From positions 103,397-167,396 of the forward strand of contig JAIORK010000026.1 of NCBI GenBank assembly GCA_021108215.1: a stretch of 64,000 bases of DNA, in the 5' to 3' direction. Of this stretch, positions 16,046 through 25,145 are shown piece by piece (within the stretch, counting starts at the first letter, position 1; every line of letters starts with the position of its first letter). Source of the DNA: a bacterium. Lineage in GTDB: Bacteria > Oederibacteriota > JAAXVQ01 > JAUVAV01. Both the position numbers and the translations under genes were made by a program. The notes beneath the pieces were generated by a model that did no database searches, was not told the origin of the DNA, and was given only the letters and a program-made list of their open reading frames with translations.

Positions 16046-16810
16046 TTAGAACCTCAGGACAAAATACCCGGTCAGGCTTCCGGTTTTAATCGTCACATGC
16101 TCAACATTTTCCGGATTGGAAAAATCCGACCAGCCGAATTGATAAATCAAATCCAATCCCCAACCGGCACTATCGCGATATTCAAGTTTTATTTTTCCCA
16201 ACCAGGTTGGACCGGTTCCGGCGGTTTCATAATAAAAAAAATAGTCAAATTCTCCTTTGGGGACAACATGAGAAAGTTCCAGACGATCATTGGGCGCATA
16301 GACCAGATCAAGTTGAATCAACATATCCTTAGCGCGTAGTGCCTGCCAGTTGAACATTACTGAATAGCCTTGTTTCCGATACCGGGTAAACCGATAATTG
16401 GTCAATCCATCATAGTGCTCCAGAGCATGATCGGAAAAACGCAAACCCACTCCCAACGATTTCCAAAACTGATACGATAGGATTGCTTCCGTTTTTTGCT
16501 GCCATGCCCATCCGATCACATCCATCTGAATGGGATCAATCCCGGAGCCGTCCCAATCGCCACTCACATTCCAATCCGAGATCCCGCCATTGACCTCAAC
16601 ATACCACGGACCTTCCAACCAATTAATTTTGGCTACTATCAAAGTACTTTGAATCATGGTATGACAAAAACCGTTTGCACCATCATCAATCATAGCCTTG
16701 GTAGTAAAATACTCCATACCGCCGCCAAAGTTGATTTCAGCGTGTGCAGCAACCGGGTGCGCAAACAAAAATCCAACACTACAAAATACGATCCAATACC
16801 ATTTTTTCAA
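16046..16810 (-). CDS. Predicted outer-membrane beta-barrel protein
   Basis: 254 residues from a TTG at 16810. I prefer this over the ATG at 16921 because the longer frame lies inside dprA, while the TTG overlaps the dprA stop as TTGA, has GGAG about 10 bases upstream, and opens directly onto a signal peptide (KKWYWIVFCSVGFLFAHP, cleavage near AHAEI). The mature protein has alternating amphipathic strands with many Trp and Tyr (YVEVNGGISDWNVSGDW, YSVMFNWQALRAKDM) and ends GYFVLRF. Probably a 10- to 12-stranded barrel; no family recognised. Translational coupling to dprA is odd functionally and may simply reflect gene packing. Confidence 0.65.
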   Translation of the reverse strand: MKKWYWIVFCSVGFLFAHPVAAHAEINFGGGMEYFTTKAMIDDGANGFCHTMIQSTLIVAKINWLEGPWYVEVNGGISDWNVSGDWDGSGIDPIQMDVIGWAWQQKTEAILSYQFWKSLGVGLRFSDHALEHYDGLTNYRFTRYRKQGYSVMFNWQALRAKDMLIQLDLVYAPNDRLELSHVVPKGEFDYFFYYETAGTGPTWLGKIKLEYRDSAGWGLDLIYQFGWSDFSNPENVEHVTIKTGSLTGYFVLRF

Positions 16811-17922
16811 TTTGCGTTTTCTCCAATCCAGTGGTAAATCTGTCCAGCCTCGCTCCGGATCCGGCCCTGTATTTCCAGGGTCAAAAGATCCAGCATAACC
16901 CGCTGGACCGGTTTTCGGCATGCCAATGCAATCTGGTCAACATGCATGCCGCCCTGACGCAAGCTGCCATAAATATCAGCCTGAAGGCCCTGCAATTTCA
17001 AATGAGAATGTGTGATTTTTGTGGTACGGATTGATGGGTCTGGTTTCCAATCCGGCAGCTCGGACAAAATATCTTCTACGGTTGTCACCAACTTAGCACC
17101 ATCACGTATCAAGGCATGGGTTCCCTTGGAAAGTGCAGAATGATACATACCTGGCACAGCAAAAACGTCGCGATTCTGTTCACCGGCCCAACGGGCTGTA
17201 ATCAGTGACCCAGACGTCTCTCCCGCCTCCACCACCAGCACACCCCGTGCCAAACCGCTGATAAGACGGTTCCGTTGCGGGAAATGCGCCGGTAACGGCT
17301 GTACGCCCAACCGAAATTCAGAAATGACTGCTCCATGTTCTGTGATTTGCTCGAAAAGTTTTTTATTAATCCGGGGATAAACCCGATCCAAACCATGCGC
17401 CACAACTGCCAGCGTGCGGGCACCCTGCTTTAAAGCACTCTGATGCGCCACCGTATCAATCCCCATGGCCAGACCCGACACAATAGTCAGCCCTGCCCCG
17501 GCCAAGTTGCTGACAAGCTCCCGGGTTGAGACAATACCGTATCCTGTGGGTCTGCGGCTGCCTACCACAGCCAGCGCCTGTTTGTCCTCGGGCAGCAACG
17601 ATCCGCGATAATAAAAAAATACGGGTGCGAAAGGGACCGCTTTTAAGAGACCGGGATAGTCCGCGTCCGCCAGAGTACAAATTTTGATACTCTGCCTTGT
17701 GCAGCGATGCTCTTCCTCTTTTGCCAGACCCTGCCAATCGGCCTTGGCAATGGAGGCTGCCAACCGGTTCCCGATTTTTTTCTGATCGGATAAAACCGAG
17801 CGGGCCTGTTCAAAAACCGCCTGCGGCGATCCGAAAGCCTCTGAGAGTTTATGGGACAGCACACTGCCAATTCCGGATATCAGGCTGAGTGCAATCCAAG
17901 CTGAGCGATCATTTTTTGACAT
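16807..17922 (-). CDS. dprA: DNA-processing protein DprA
   Basis: 371 residues, normal length. Short N-terminal helical region (RSAWIALSLISGIGSVLSHKL). The Rossmann-like DprA fold follows: VVGSRRPTGYGI, GLTIVSGLAMGIDTVAHQSAL, HGLDRVYPRIN, FPQRNRLISGLARGVLVVEA, SGSLITARWAGEQNRDVFAVPG and SKGTHALIRDGAKLV. A C-terminal winged-helix (DLLTLEIQGRIR) completes the family layout. The protein binds single-stranded DNA and loads RecA during natural transformation. With the pilus genes at 27-34 kb this hints at competence, although no ComEA or ComEC is in view. Two bases separate it from the FtsA-like gene. Confidence 0.96.
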   Translation of the reverse strand: MSKNDRSAWIALSLISGIGSVLSHKLSEAFGSPQAVFEQARSVLSDQKKIGNRLAASIAKADWQGLAKEEEHRCTRQSIKICTLADADYPGLLKAVPFAPVFFYYRGSLLPEDKQALAVVGSRRPTGYGIVSTRELVSNLAGAGLTIVSGLAMGIDTVAHQSALKQGARTLAVVAHGLDRVYPRINKKLFEQITEHGAVISEFRLGVQPLPAHFPQRNRLISGLARGVLVVEAGETSGSLITARWAGEQNRDVFAVPGMYHSALSKGTHALIRDGAKLVTTVEDILSELPDWKPDPSIRTTKITHSHLKLQGLQADIYGSLRQGGMHVDQIALACRKPVQRVMLDLLTLEIQGRIRSEAGQIYHWIGENAN

Positions 17923-17924
17923 TT

Positions 17925-20075
17925 TTATTTTCCAAAGGAAATTTCAACACGCGCACCGTCACGCAAAGGTGTGGTAAATGCAGCTTTTTGGCCATCCACC
18001 AAAAGTTGGATCGGCCCGGCATTTTTCGGCGGAACAATATCCACTCCATCCAATGCCTGCGAAAGAATAGGCGGCTCCGTATCGGTTTTTTCAATCACAA
18101 TCTCCGCGAGGTCAGGCACTTGATCTTCATAACGCGCCGGTTGACCATTGAGATAAATCCGTCCCCCGCCTGTATCCAAAATGCGCGGCTTGCCATTCAC
18201 CCTAACGGTGATCTGACTGGGCTGGGGCAGCAATTCTCCCAAGTCACAAAGCCGAAAAACCGGCTGGTTCTTTTGCTCCCATTCAATCCGGTCATTGGGC
18301 CGGGGATAATAATCAGCTTGCACGTCATTACCATTGACCTTGATGACAATGGAATTGTTTTTTTGCATACTGTGCAATTCACCATTGAGTTTAAAACGAG
18401 TTTTTTCTTGCTTCGCCTTTTTTGTGTCCAACTCCGGCACTAGCTCAATAAGCGGCTTATGCGACTGCCAATCGAGTTCTGCTCTGTCACGAATGCGCGT
18501 ATTGGCTGCCACGAGGTTTCCCTGGTCCGCGAGCTGGAGTTCAAGCTCCAGTGTGCCGCCATTCACTGTACACCAAAAAGGTCCTGAGGGGCGGGGTATC
18601 ATCTCAGAATTTAAAATCACGTCCTCACCGTCAATTGCCTCGGCCATTTTGATGATCGTCCCCTCCTGTATCCCGGTATCCAAACCGACCGGTTCGTCCT
18701 GAATAAATAATTTGGCCGGTTGACCCAAGCTGCCGGGCGCGGACATGAACTGCCCTGCCAGAGTGTAGGTAATCGCCGCTCCCGGACGGGCATGCAAACT
18801 CTTCATTTCCCGGCCGGATGAGAGCAGGGCATCAAATACTGTTGGCTGGGATGTCAACGCCAGCAGCTGGACAGGTTGATCATTGACCTGAGCCGTCATA
18901 AAACGCAGACCTTTGTCCTGAACAGCCAGCAATCCAATGCCCAACGGTGTGATGGCCTCAATACCGTGTAATGCCGTGGTTGGATTCTCCAGCCCTATGA
19001 TGGTTTCCGGTCCACGGCTGCCTACTCGGTTTTCCTCAATCTCCAGGGTCTGTGCCACTTGCTCACCCAGCTGCGGGGTGGCGCTGCCGCCACCCACCAT
19101 AATCACAGCACGCGGTGCAGTACCATTGAGTTTAATAATTATCGAGGCAATGGATTCCGCCAGGCGCTTAATCGCCGGCAGCAAGGTTTCAATTATTTCT
19201 TCCGCACTGAATTGCAAGTCCTGATTCAAAATATTTTTAAAACAAATCGGCTTACCGTCTGCGGCCTGCAAACAACGTTTAACCTGTTCCGCCTCCTGAA
19301 ACTCAAGTAGATAACGCTCGCAAAGTTTTTCTGTAATCTCATCCCCCGCTTGCGTGACCATGGCATAGGCAAAAACCGAGCCGTCGCGTGTAATCGCAAT
19401 ATCCGAGGTACCGGCACCCACATCCACCAGCGCTAAATTCATCCGTCTTAAATCCGGTGGAATGGTGGCCTCAATCGCAGCAATCGGCTCCAAGGTCAAA
19501 CTTCGGGCACTTAAACCGGCTCGACGCAGTACCGCCATCAAGGCGTCCACCACCTGGCGGGGCAAAAAAGTCGCCAGCACTTCTACGGAAATTTCCCGTC
19601 CCTGATGACCCACCAGGTCATCGAGAACCTCGCCATCCAAAGAAAATTTAACCACAGAAAAACCTACACAATGCAAATTATTCTTCGTACCGTGGACCTG
19701 TAAAGAGGTTTGTGCCGTGCGCGCGGCAGCCAACTCCAGTGCCAGTACATCAGCGCGTGTAATTTCTGTTGTGTGGGGTAATTTCCTTTTTTGTTCAGCT
19801 GATTCCGTCAGGAGGGCACGCCCGGCTGCCGCCACGGACGCTTCATGCAATGTAATCCCCAGCTCTGCTTCCAGCTCTGCTTTAACCCGGGCAACGACCT
19901 TGGCGACGGCTTCGACCTTGTGTACCTGGCCATCAAGCATGGCACGATCCGGATGCTCGAACACCCGAGCCGCTAAAACCTTAAGCCCCTTGTCTTTGGG
20001 TTTGACCACCACACCGGCAACCTTGCGCGTTCCAATATCCAACACAAGAATGGGCTGGTGTTTTCCCAGGGTCAC
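17925..20075 (-). CDS. Long FtsA/PilM-type actin-fold protein with C-terminal beta repeats
   Basis: 716 residues, far longer than FtsA or PilM. GTG start overlapping the cheC stop (GTGA). Residues about 1-400 are an FtsA-type ATPase with phosphate-1 LVLDIGTRKVAGVVV, an SHS2-like insert (HEASVAAAGRALLTE), phosphate-2 LALVDVGAGTSDIAI and adenosine loop AVIMVGGGSATPQLGEQVA. The remaining 300 residues contain at least three beta units built on I-x-V-x-VNG (IVIKVNGNDVQA, ITVRVNGKPRILD, IQLLVDGQKAAF). Similar 'FtsA domain-containing' proteins of about 700 residues occur in Clostridia, but their role is unsettled. The surrounding cheA and cheC suggest a signalling or scaffold function and not divisome assembly. 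Architecture firm, function open. Confidence 0.8.
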   Translation of the reverse strand: MTLGKHQPILVLDIGTRKVAGVVVKPKDKGLKVLAARVFEHPDRAMLDGQVHKVEAVAKVVARVKAELEAELGITLHEASVAAAGRALLTESAEQKRKLPHTTEITRADVLALELAAARTAQTSLQVHGTKNNLHCVGFSVVKFSLDGEVLDDLVGHQGREISVEVLATFLPRQVVDALMAVLRRAGLSARSLTLEPIAAIEATIPPDLRRMNLALVDVGAGTSDIAITRDGSVFAYAMVTQAGDEITEKLCERYLLEFQEAEQVKRCLQAADGKPICFKNILNQDLQFSAEEIIETLLPAIKRLAESIASIIIKLNGTAPRAVIMVGGGSATPQLGEQVAQTLEIEENRVGSRGPETIIGLENPTTALHGIEAITPLGIGLLAVQDKGLRFMTAQVNDQPVQLLALTSQPTVFDALLSSGREMKSLHARPGAAITYTLAGQFMSAPGSLGQPAKLFIQDEPVGLDTGIQEGTIIKMAEAIDGEDVILNSEMIPRPSGPFWCTVNGGTLELELQLADQGNLVAANTRIRDRAELDWQSHKPLIELVPELDTKKAKQEKTRFKLNGELHSMQKNNSIVIKVNGNDVQADYYPRPNDRIEWEQKNQPVFRLCDLGELLPQPSQITVRVNGKPRILDTGGGRIYLNGQPARYEDQVPDLAEIVIEKTDTEPPILSQALDGVDIVPPKNAGPIQLLVDGQKAAFTTPLRDGARVEISFGK

Positions 20076-20686
20076 TGCGGCACCTGCGTCGCCCGCAGGA
20101 TAACATCGAGAGAAACTTTGTCGGGCATTAAAAAGAAATAACCGTTAATGACACGGTTCGATTCCATAAACTCCGTTTCAATACAAATAACCTCAGTGTT
20201 GCTGGGAAACCCTTTGGAAAGTTCCGTAACCACCGCCTCGGCCATATCAAAAATGAGCTGGGGAACGGACTGTAACAGCAAAAGCCCTAAAAATTCCGTC
20301 AGTGCATTGAGGTAAGCGCCGGCCAGAATATTCCCAGCTTCTTTAATCGCCGAGTGCTCCAGCATGGTGAGAATCTGACGTTCCTCGGTATCTTGCTTGG
20401 TCAAAAGCCCGGCCATCTGCAACGCGCTTTTCCGCGGCAAAATCAACACAATCTTGGCTGAGACATCGCCCAACACATGCATGGTCACACCGGCAATGAG
20501 CGATTGTGGGCCGCCTACCAAATCAACCACTTTGTTCAACGGCAAACAAAGAACTTTGGGAACCGTAATCATAATTTTTTTTTCAATCAGTTGGGACAAT
20601 GCAGTTGCTGCATGACCCGCACCAATATTGCCAACCTCACGTACAGCATCCAACTGTATATCGGATAATGCGCGAATGTCAGGCAT
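20072..20686 (-). CDS. cheC: CheC-type CheY-P phosphatase
   Basis: 204 residues, typical CheC length. Both catalytic E-x-x-N motifs are present: EVGNIGAGHAATAL (Glu17, Asn20) and IKEAGNILAGAYLNAL (Glu116, Asn119), which position the water that dephosphorylates the CheY aspartate. CheX carries one such motif, so CheC is the better name. The start has a GGGGGGAG box. It follows cheA by 13 bases and overlaps the FtsA-like gene. No CheD, CheY, CheW or receptor is encoded nearby, so its response-regulator substrate must be elsewhere in the genome. Confidence 0.92.
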   Translation of the reverse strand: MPDIRALSDIQLDAVREVGNIGAGHAATALSQLIEKKIMITVPKVLCLPLNKVVDLVGGPQSLIAGVTMHVLGDVSAKIVLILPRKSALQMAGLLTKQDTEERQILTMLEHSAIKEAGNILAGAYLNALTEFLGLLLLQSVPQLIFDMAEAVVTELSKGFPSNTEVICIETEFMESNRVINGYFFLMPDKVSLDVILRATQVPQ

Positions 20687-20699
20687 ACTCCCCCCCTAC

Positions 20700-22748
20700 C
20701 TACACCAAACTCGGAACATCTAAAACAAGTGAAATACGGCCGTCACCTAAAATGGTGACGCCGGAAAACCCTTTGATGCTTTTCAGCATAGGACTTAAAG
20801 ACTTAATTGCGATCTCCTGCTGCCCCAAAACCTGGTCCACCAGCAATCCCACACGCATCTCGCCCACCTCGGTAACCAAAATAGCGCGGTCATTGCTTTG
20901 AGATTCCTCTCCCGGCACTTCTAAAATACGGTGCAATCGCAAAAGCGGCAGCACACTGTCACGGTACATGACCACTTCCCCTTGTTGAACATGCTTGATA
21001 TCCTCTTCTACAAATTCAATTGTTTCAACCGTATTAATCACCGGCAATGCATACACTTCTTTGCCAACTGAAAAAAGCAGTGCCTGAATAATTGCCAACG
21101 TCATGGGCATGCGTAATATAAAAATGCTGCCTTGGCCCGGTTCACTTTCAATCTTCAGACTGCCGCCAAAAGATTCAATCTTGGTACGCACCGCATCCAC
21201 ACCAACACCGCGTCCGCTGACCTCTGTCACCTTCTCGGCTGTGGTAAATCCGGGCAAACTTACCAGATTCATCACTTCATGGCTGGAGAGCCGTTCACTT
21301 TCTTCAACGCTCATCATACCACGTTTCACCGCAACTGCGCGAATATGGGCCGGATCAATGCCCCGCCCGTCATCCGAAACTTTAATGATAACATGATTTT
21401 TCTCGCGCATTGCGGTTAAGCTGATCAGTCCGTGGCGCGATTTGTTTTGCTGTGTACGCACCTCAGAAGTCTCTATCCCATGATCCACCGCATTGCGTAA
21501 AAGGTGCACCAGGGGATCATTGATCTCATCAAGCACCGTACGATCGAGCTCAATTTCCTTACCCTCCATCACCAGCTCAATCTCCTTGCCGCCTTCCTTG
21601 GCCAGATCACGCACCATCCGCGGAAAACGGTTGAAAATGTGCTCCATCGGCACCATACGGACTTCTGTGACTTCATCCTGGAGATCATTAGTGATGCGGT
21701 CAAACTGGATCAGTGCCTCTTTGAGTTCCTTCAAGGCATACTGTTTGGAAATCTGGGTCAATCGAATTTTATTAATGACCAGTTCACCGACCAAATTTTG
21801 AAGATTGTCAAGCCGCTCAATACTGACCCGGATGCTCTGAATAGTTCTACCGGACGCAGTCTTGGTCTTGCTTGCCTGCTCGGGCTGTGTCGTCTTAACC
21901 AGAATTCGTGCCTTGACCTTGCTCTCACCAAAAAAATCTTCAACTTTGTCTGCGGTCAACTGCACCAGCTCAAAAACGTCAATCTCCGAAATATTTTTCA
22001 GACTTTTTTCCAGCAACGCCTGCTTACGCTGTGAAAGCACCAACAGTAAAAACTCAAGATCAAATTCCCCTTCTTGTAATGCTTGGGGATCCGGGAAACT
22101 GGCAATAATCTCACCATGTTCAGACAGTGCCTTGTATACCATGAAAGCGCGCACACCTTTAAAGGAACATGCCGTATCAACCTTGACCCGCACCCCATAG
22201 GTCAGGTACCCCTCGGCCTCGGCCTTGACTATCAACTCTTCGAGATGTTCGCTGCTTAATTCCTGCTCGGTATCAGGCGTGTCCGCCATTTTCATTGGAT
22301 CACTTTTCGGCTGCGCCACTGCCGGTGCAGCTGTCCGGGGTTGTGACACTGCAACCGCCGGCAATGTTTCTCCGCTGGCCAAGATCTTGAGTTTCTCCAA
22401 GAGCCCTGAAATATCCACATTTTTTGATTCTGCCGAAGAAATTTCTTCTATTAAAATACCCAGGGTATCTAAACATTCAAACAGAACATCCACCACAGAA
22501 GGAGTTATTTTTTCATGATTAACGCGAAGCTTTTCCAAAACATTTTCCATCTGATGGGTCAATTCCGTGATCTGATCGAATCCCATGGTGGCAGCCATAC
22601 CCTTAAGTGTATGCGATGTACGGAAAATTTCATTCAAAGAATGTTGGTCGGTAATATCTTTTTCCAGAGCAAGCAATGCCTGGTTAAGACGATCAAGATG
22701 TTCGAGTGATTCACTGATAAAAAGATCTTTGTACTCTAAGGTATCCAT
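20700..22748 (-). CDS. cheA: Chemotaxis histidine kinase CheA
   Basis: 682 residues with the full domain order. Hpt with phospho-acceptor His46 in IFRTSHTLKGMAATMG. A P2-like response-regulator docking region at about 165-270. The dimerisation helices begin IRVSIERLDNLQNLVGELVI. The HATPase domain shows LLRNAVDHGIE, VSDDGRGIDP and VSGRGVGVDAV. A CheW-like regulatory domain (FSVGKEVYALPVINTVETIE) ends the protein. All residues expected for activity are visible. AGGGG lies 6 bases before the ATG, and an exact TTGACA with only a weak -10 lies upstream (22818-22823). First gene of the cheA-cheC-ftsA-like-dprA-barrel unit. Could serve pilus-based motility, since pilus genes are nearby and no flagellar gene is seen. 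Confidence 0.95.
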   Translation of the reverse strand: MDTLEYKDLFISESLEHLDRLNQALLALEKDITDQHSLNEIFRTSHTLKGMAATMGFDQITELTHQMENVLEKLRVNHEKITPSVVDVLFECLDTLGILIEEISSAESKNVDISGLLEKLKILASGETLPAVAVSQPRTAAPAVAQPKSDPMKMADTPDTEQELSSEHLEELIVKAEAEGYLTYGVRVKVDTACSFKGVRAFMVYKALSEHGEIIASFPDPQALQEGEFDLEFLLLVLSQRKQALLEKSLKNISEIDVFELVQLTADKVEDFFGESKVKARILVKTTQPEQASKTKTASGRTIQSIRVSIERLDNLQNLVGELVINKIRLTQISKQYALKELKEALIQFDRITNDLQDEVTEVRMVPMEHIFNRFPRMVRDLAKEGGKEIELVMEGKEIELDRTVLDEINDPLVHLLRNAVDHGIETSEVRTQQNKSRHGLISLTAMREKNHVIIKVSDDGRGIDPAHIRAVAVKRGMMSVEESERLSSHEVMNLVSLPGFTTAEKVTEVSGRGVGVDAVRTKIESFGGSLKIESEPGQGSIFILRMPMTLAIIQALLFSVGKEVYALPVINTVETIEFVEEDIKHVQQGEVVMYRDSVLPLLRLHRILEVPGEESQSNDRAILVTEVGEMRVGLLVDQVLGQQEIAIKSLSPMLKSIKGFSGVTILGDGRISLVLDVPSLV

Positions 22749-23021
22749 GATTACCCCTGAAACGATTAAAAACGTTATTCAAAAAAACGGCACACGAATC
22801 ACCGCGTTTTATTTCCCTGTCAATGCGGCCACTCTTTAAAAATACATTCCTACCCGTCTAAACAGGGATTTTTTCATGCCGATTGTTTAAATGATGGTAT
22901 CAAGAAAATCACCCTGAAGCAACCACCTTTTCTGCCAGTGCTTCTGAATATGCAGTGTTTACCTGCTGAATATTTAGTATCATCTTGCTCATTTTTTTTC
23001 TGAGCAAAAAACTCATACAAC

Positions 23022-24248
23022 TCACGTCGCCTTTACCCGGGCCAACAGGCAAGTCAGATACCGGCTCTCGGGTATCTGGGATTTCTCCGGGTGATCTTTG
23101 TCCGGACCAAAAACCCGGATATGTTCCAAACGTTTGCCCGCGCTCTGCATCGTCCCCAGCACCATCTGCCGAAAAGGAGTACGCCCAATGTGATGCGAAC
23201 AGGTACAGGTCAACAGCCGTGCCCCGGGCTGCAGAAGCTTTCCCGCCTGAAGATGCAGCTCCCGGTATCCGCGCATGGCATCCTCAATCGCGGAACGTGA
23301 ACGCACAAACGAGGGTGGATCCAAAATCACGGCATTGTATTTTTCCGCACGCATCGCTGCGGCGCGCAAATAGATGAAAACATCCGCTTCAATCGGTTGA
23401 ATGGATGACGCCGCCTGATTTAGCTGTGCATTGTGTTCAAGTTGTTTCAACGCCGATGTGTCCCGGTCAATCGCCTCAACCTGAGCAGCGCCGGCGCGAA
23501 CAGCTGCCAGGGAAAAACCACCTGAATGACAAAAAGCATCCAACACTTTCCCTTTCAGTGTCTTGGCGCGTAACACGCGGCGCGCGGCACGCTGGTCAAG
23601 ATAAAAACCCGTTTTATGCCCTTTTTCAAAATCAACCTGAAATAAATCCGGTCCTTCTTTAATTTCACAATGGTCAACCGTGTGCCCGGGATCAGGCTGC
23701 CATAGCCACTGCCGTTTGGGCGCCAAGCCTTCCAGGCTTCGGCCATGCCCTTCGCTACGCTCAAAAATACCTTTTGGTTTCATACGCGATATCAGCCAGT
23801 CAAGAACATACTGCCGGCGCTGATCCATCCCCCGAGTTAAAAACTGAACCACTATAAATCCATGATAGTCATCACAAATAAGTCCGGGAAGACCGTCCGC
23901 CTCGGACCAGACCAGACGATACGCATTGGAATCGAGTGAGAGTGCTGCGCGTTGTGAACGACAGCGATCAAGTTTACGCGCAATTTCCAGTGCTTCATCC
24001 GGTCGGTCAGCCTGCCCGCGTGAAGCTGCCGCCGGTGTGTAAAGGTATTTTAAGGCAAGAATATTATCTGGATTGGCATAGGCAAACCCGAGCAAAATGC
24101 CCTGCGTATCTAAAATAGAGACCAGCTCCCCCGGATCCGGTTTGGGCCGCCATTCTTCAATCTGTCCGGAAAAAATCCAGGGATATCCCTGGAGCAGGCG
24201 CTTGGCCGCCTTGGCATTGACCACGACTTGTTTCAAAAGTGCTTCCAA
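23022..24248 (-). CDS. rlmI: RlmI-like 23S rRNA (cytosine-C5) methyltransferase
   Basis: 408 residues. N-terminal PUA domain about 1-80 (KRLLQGYPWIFSGQIEEW), an EEHEE-type linker domain, then the Rossmann methyltransferase: KTGFYLDQRAARRVL, VLDAFCHSGGFSLAAVRAGA, AIDRD, YNAVILDPPSF, and the cysteine motif LTCTCSHH used in C5 attack. This is the YccW/RlmI group that methylates C1962 of 23S rRNA; the precise target is inferred. It appears to begin with TTG directly after the TAA of the ptb gene, with no clear ribosome-binding site. A GTG at codon 8 or 9 is possible. Last gene of the aroC-aroK-ptb-rlmI run. Confidence 0.88.
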   Translation of the reverse strand: MEALLKQVVVNAKAAKRLLQGYPWIFSGQIEEWRPKPDPGELVSILDTQGILLGFAYANPDNILALKYLYTPAAASRGQADRPDEALEIARKLDRCRSQRAALSLDSNAYRLVWSEADGLPGLICDDYHGFIVVQFLTRGMDQRRQYVLDWLISRMKPKGIFERSEGHGRSLEGLAPKRQWLWQPDPGHTVDHCEIKEGPDLFQVDFEKGHKTGFYLDQRAARRVLRAKTLKGKVLDAFCHSGGFSLAAVRAGAAQVEAIDRDTSALKQLEHNAQLNQAASSIQPIEADVFIYLRAAAMRAEKYNAVILDPPSFVRSRSAIEDAMRGYRELHLQAGKLLQPGARLLTCTCSHHIGRTPFRQMVLGTMQSAGKRLEHIRVFGPDKDHPEKSQIPESRYLTCLLARVKAT

Positions 24249-25145
24249 TTATGCCGCCCGACAGGCGGCCGCAATGGCATAGTAACGGTTTTCCAGGGTA
24301 TCGGCCCGGGAATTGAGTACCATGGGTACTTTGGCGCCAATCGCCACACCGGCCAAAGGACCACCGGCAATAAAGGTCTGTGCTTTGGAAAAAATATTTC
24401 CCGCCTCAATATCCGGCACCAACAGAATATCCGCATCGCCTTTTACCGGTCCGGTATACCCTTTTTCCTCGCACACCCACTGAGACAGCGCATCATCCAA
24501 TGCCAGCGGACCGTCCACCACACCGCCGGTGATTTTGCCTGCTGCCGCCATTTCCGCCAACTGCTTCGCATCAACCGTTGCCGGCATCTTTTCGTTGACA
24601 TACTCCACCGCTGCCAGCACAGCTGCTTTGGGATTTTGATATCCCAACCGACGTGTGAAATCAATCGTGTTTTGCAAAATATCCGCCTTGCGTTGAAGAT
24701 CAGGTGCAATGTTTACCGCCGAATCGGCCACAAACAACAAACGTCCACAGGGCTTGCTTTCCAAAATAAAGACGTGCGAAATAGGCTTGTCTGTCCGCAA
24801 TCCAAAATCACGATTGATCAATGCCGAAACAATTGTCGAGGTCTTTAAATTACCTTTCATCAATACCTGCGCCTTGCCCTCGGCAATCATACGGACCGCT
24901 TCGATTGCCGCAGTCTTCTCATCTTTGGCATCCACCAGATGTTTGATGGGAAAATCCAGTTTCAAATCAGTACGCAGCCGCTCAATTTTTTCCTGATCCC
25001 CGGCCAATGCCACCTCAACAATCCCGGCTCGCCAGGCACGGTCCAGTGCCTGAAGAATCTCCCGGGTCTCGGGAACCGCTACGGAAACTGTTTTTTTCGG
25101 ACCACCCTTCAATTGCTCTACAAGTTCTTCAAAATTTTTCAACAT
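24249..25145 (-). CDS. Phosphate butyryltransferase / phosphotransacetylase-family enzyme
   Basis: 298 residues, the length of Ptb. PTA_PTB fold with VSVAVPETREILQALDRAW, a variable middle, AQVLMKGNLKTSTIVSALI, the family block LFVADSAVNIAPDLQRKADIL, and the C-terminal DILLVPDIEAGNIFSKAQTF. It transfers an acyl group between CoA and phosphate. Ptb normally pairs with a butyrate kinase (buk), which is absent here: the neighbours are aroK (7-base overlap) and rlmI (abutting). The acyl chain cannot be told from sequence; acetyl, butyryl or branched acyl are possible. Family assignment is firm. Confidence 0.85.
   Translation of the reverse strand: MLKNFEELVEQLKGGPKKTVSVAVPETREILQALDRAWRAGIVEVALAGDQEKIERLRTDLKLDFPIKHLVDAKDEKTAAIEAVRMIAEGKAQVLMKGNLKTSTIVSALINRDFGLRTDKPISHVFILESKPCGRLLFVADSAVNIAPDLQRKADILQNTIDFTRRLGYQNPKAAVLAAVEYVNEKMPATVDAKQLAEMAAAGKITGGVVDGPLALDDALSQWVCEEKGYTGPVKGDADILLVPDIEAGNIFSKAQTFIAGGPLAGVAIGAKVPMVLNSRADTLENRYYAIAAACRAA

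Noticed and set aside
22985..23007. TTGCTCA/TGAGCAA hairpin as terminator of rlmI
   Set aside because: The T-run is in the loop and before the stem on the minus strand; nothing follows the stem that would act as a U-tract.
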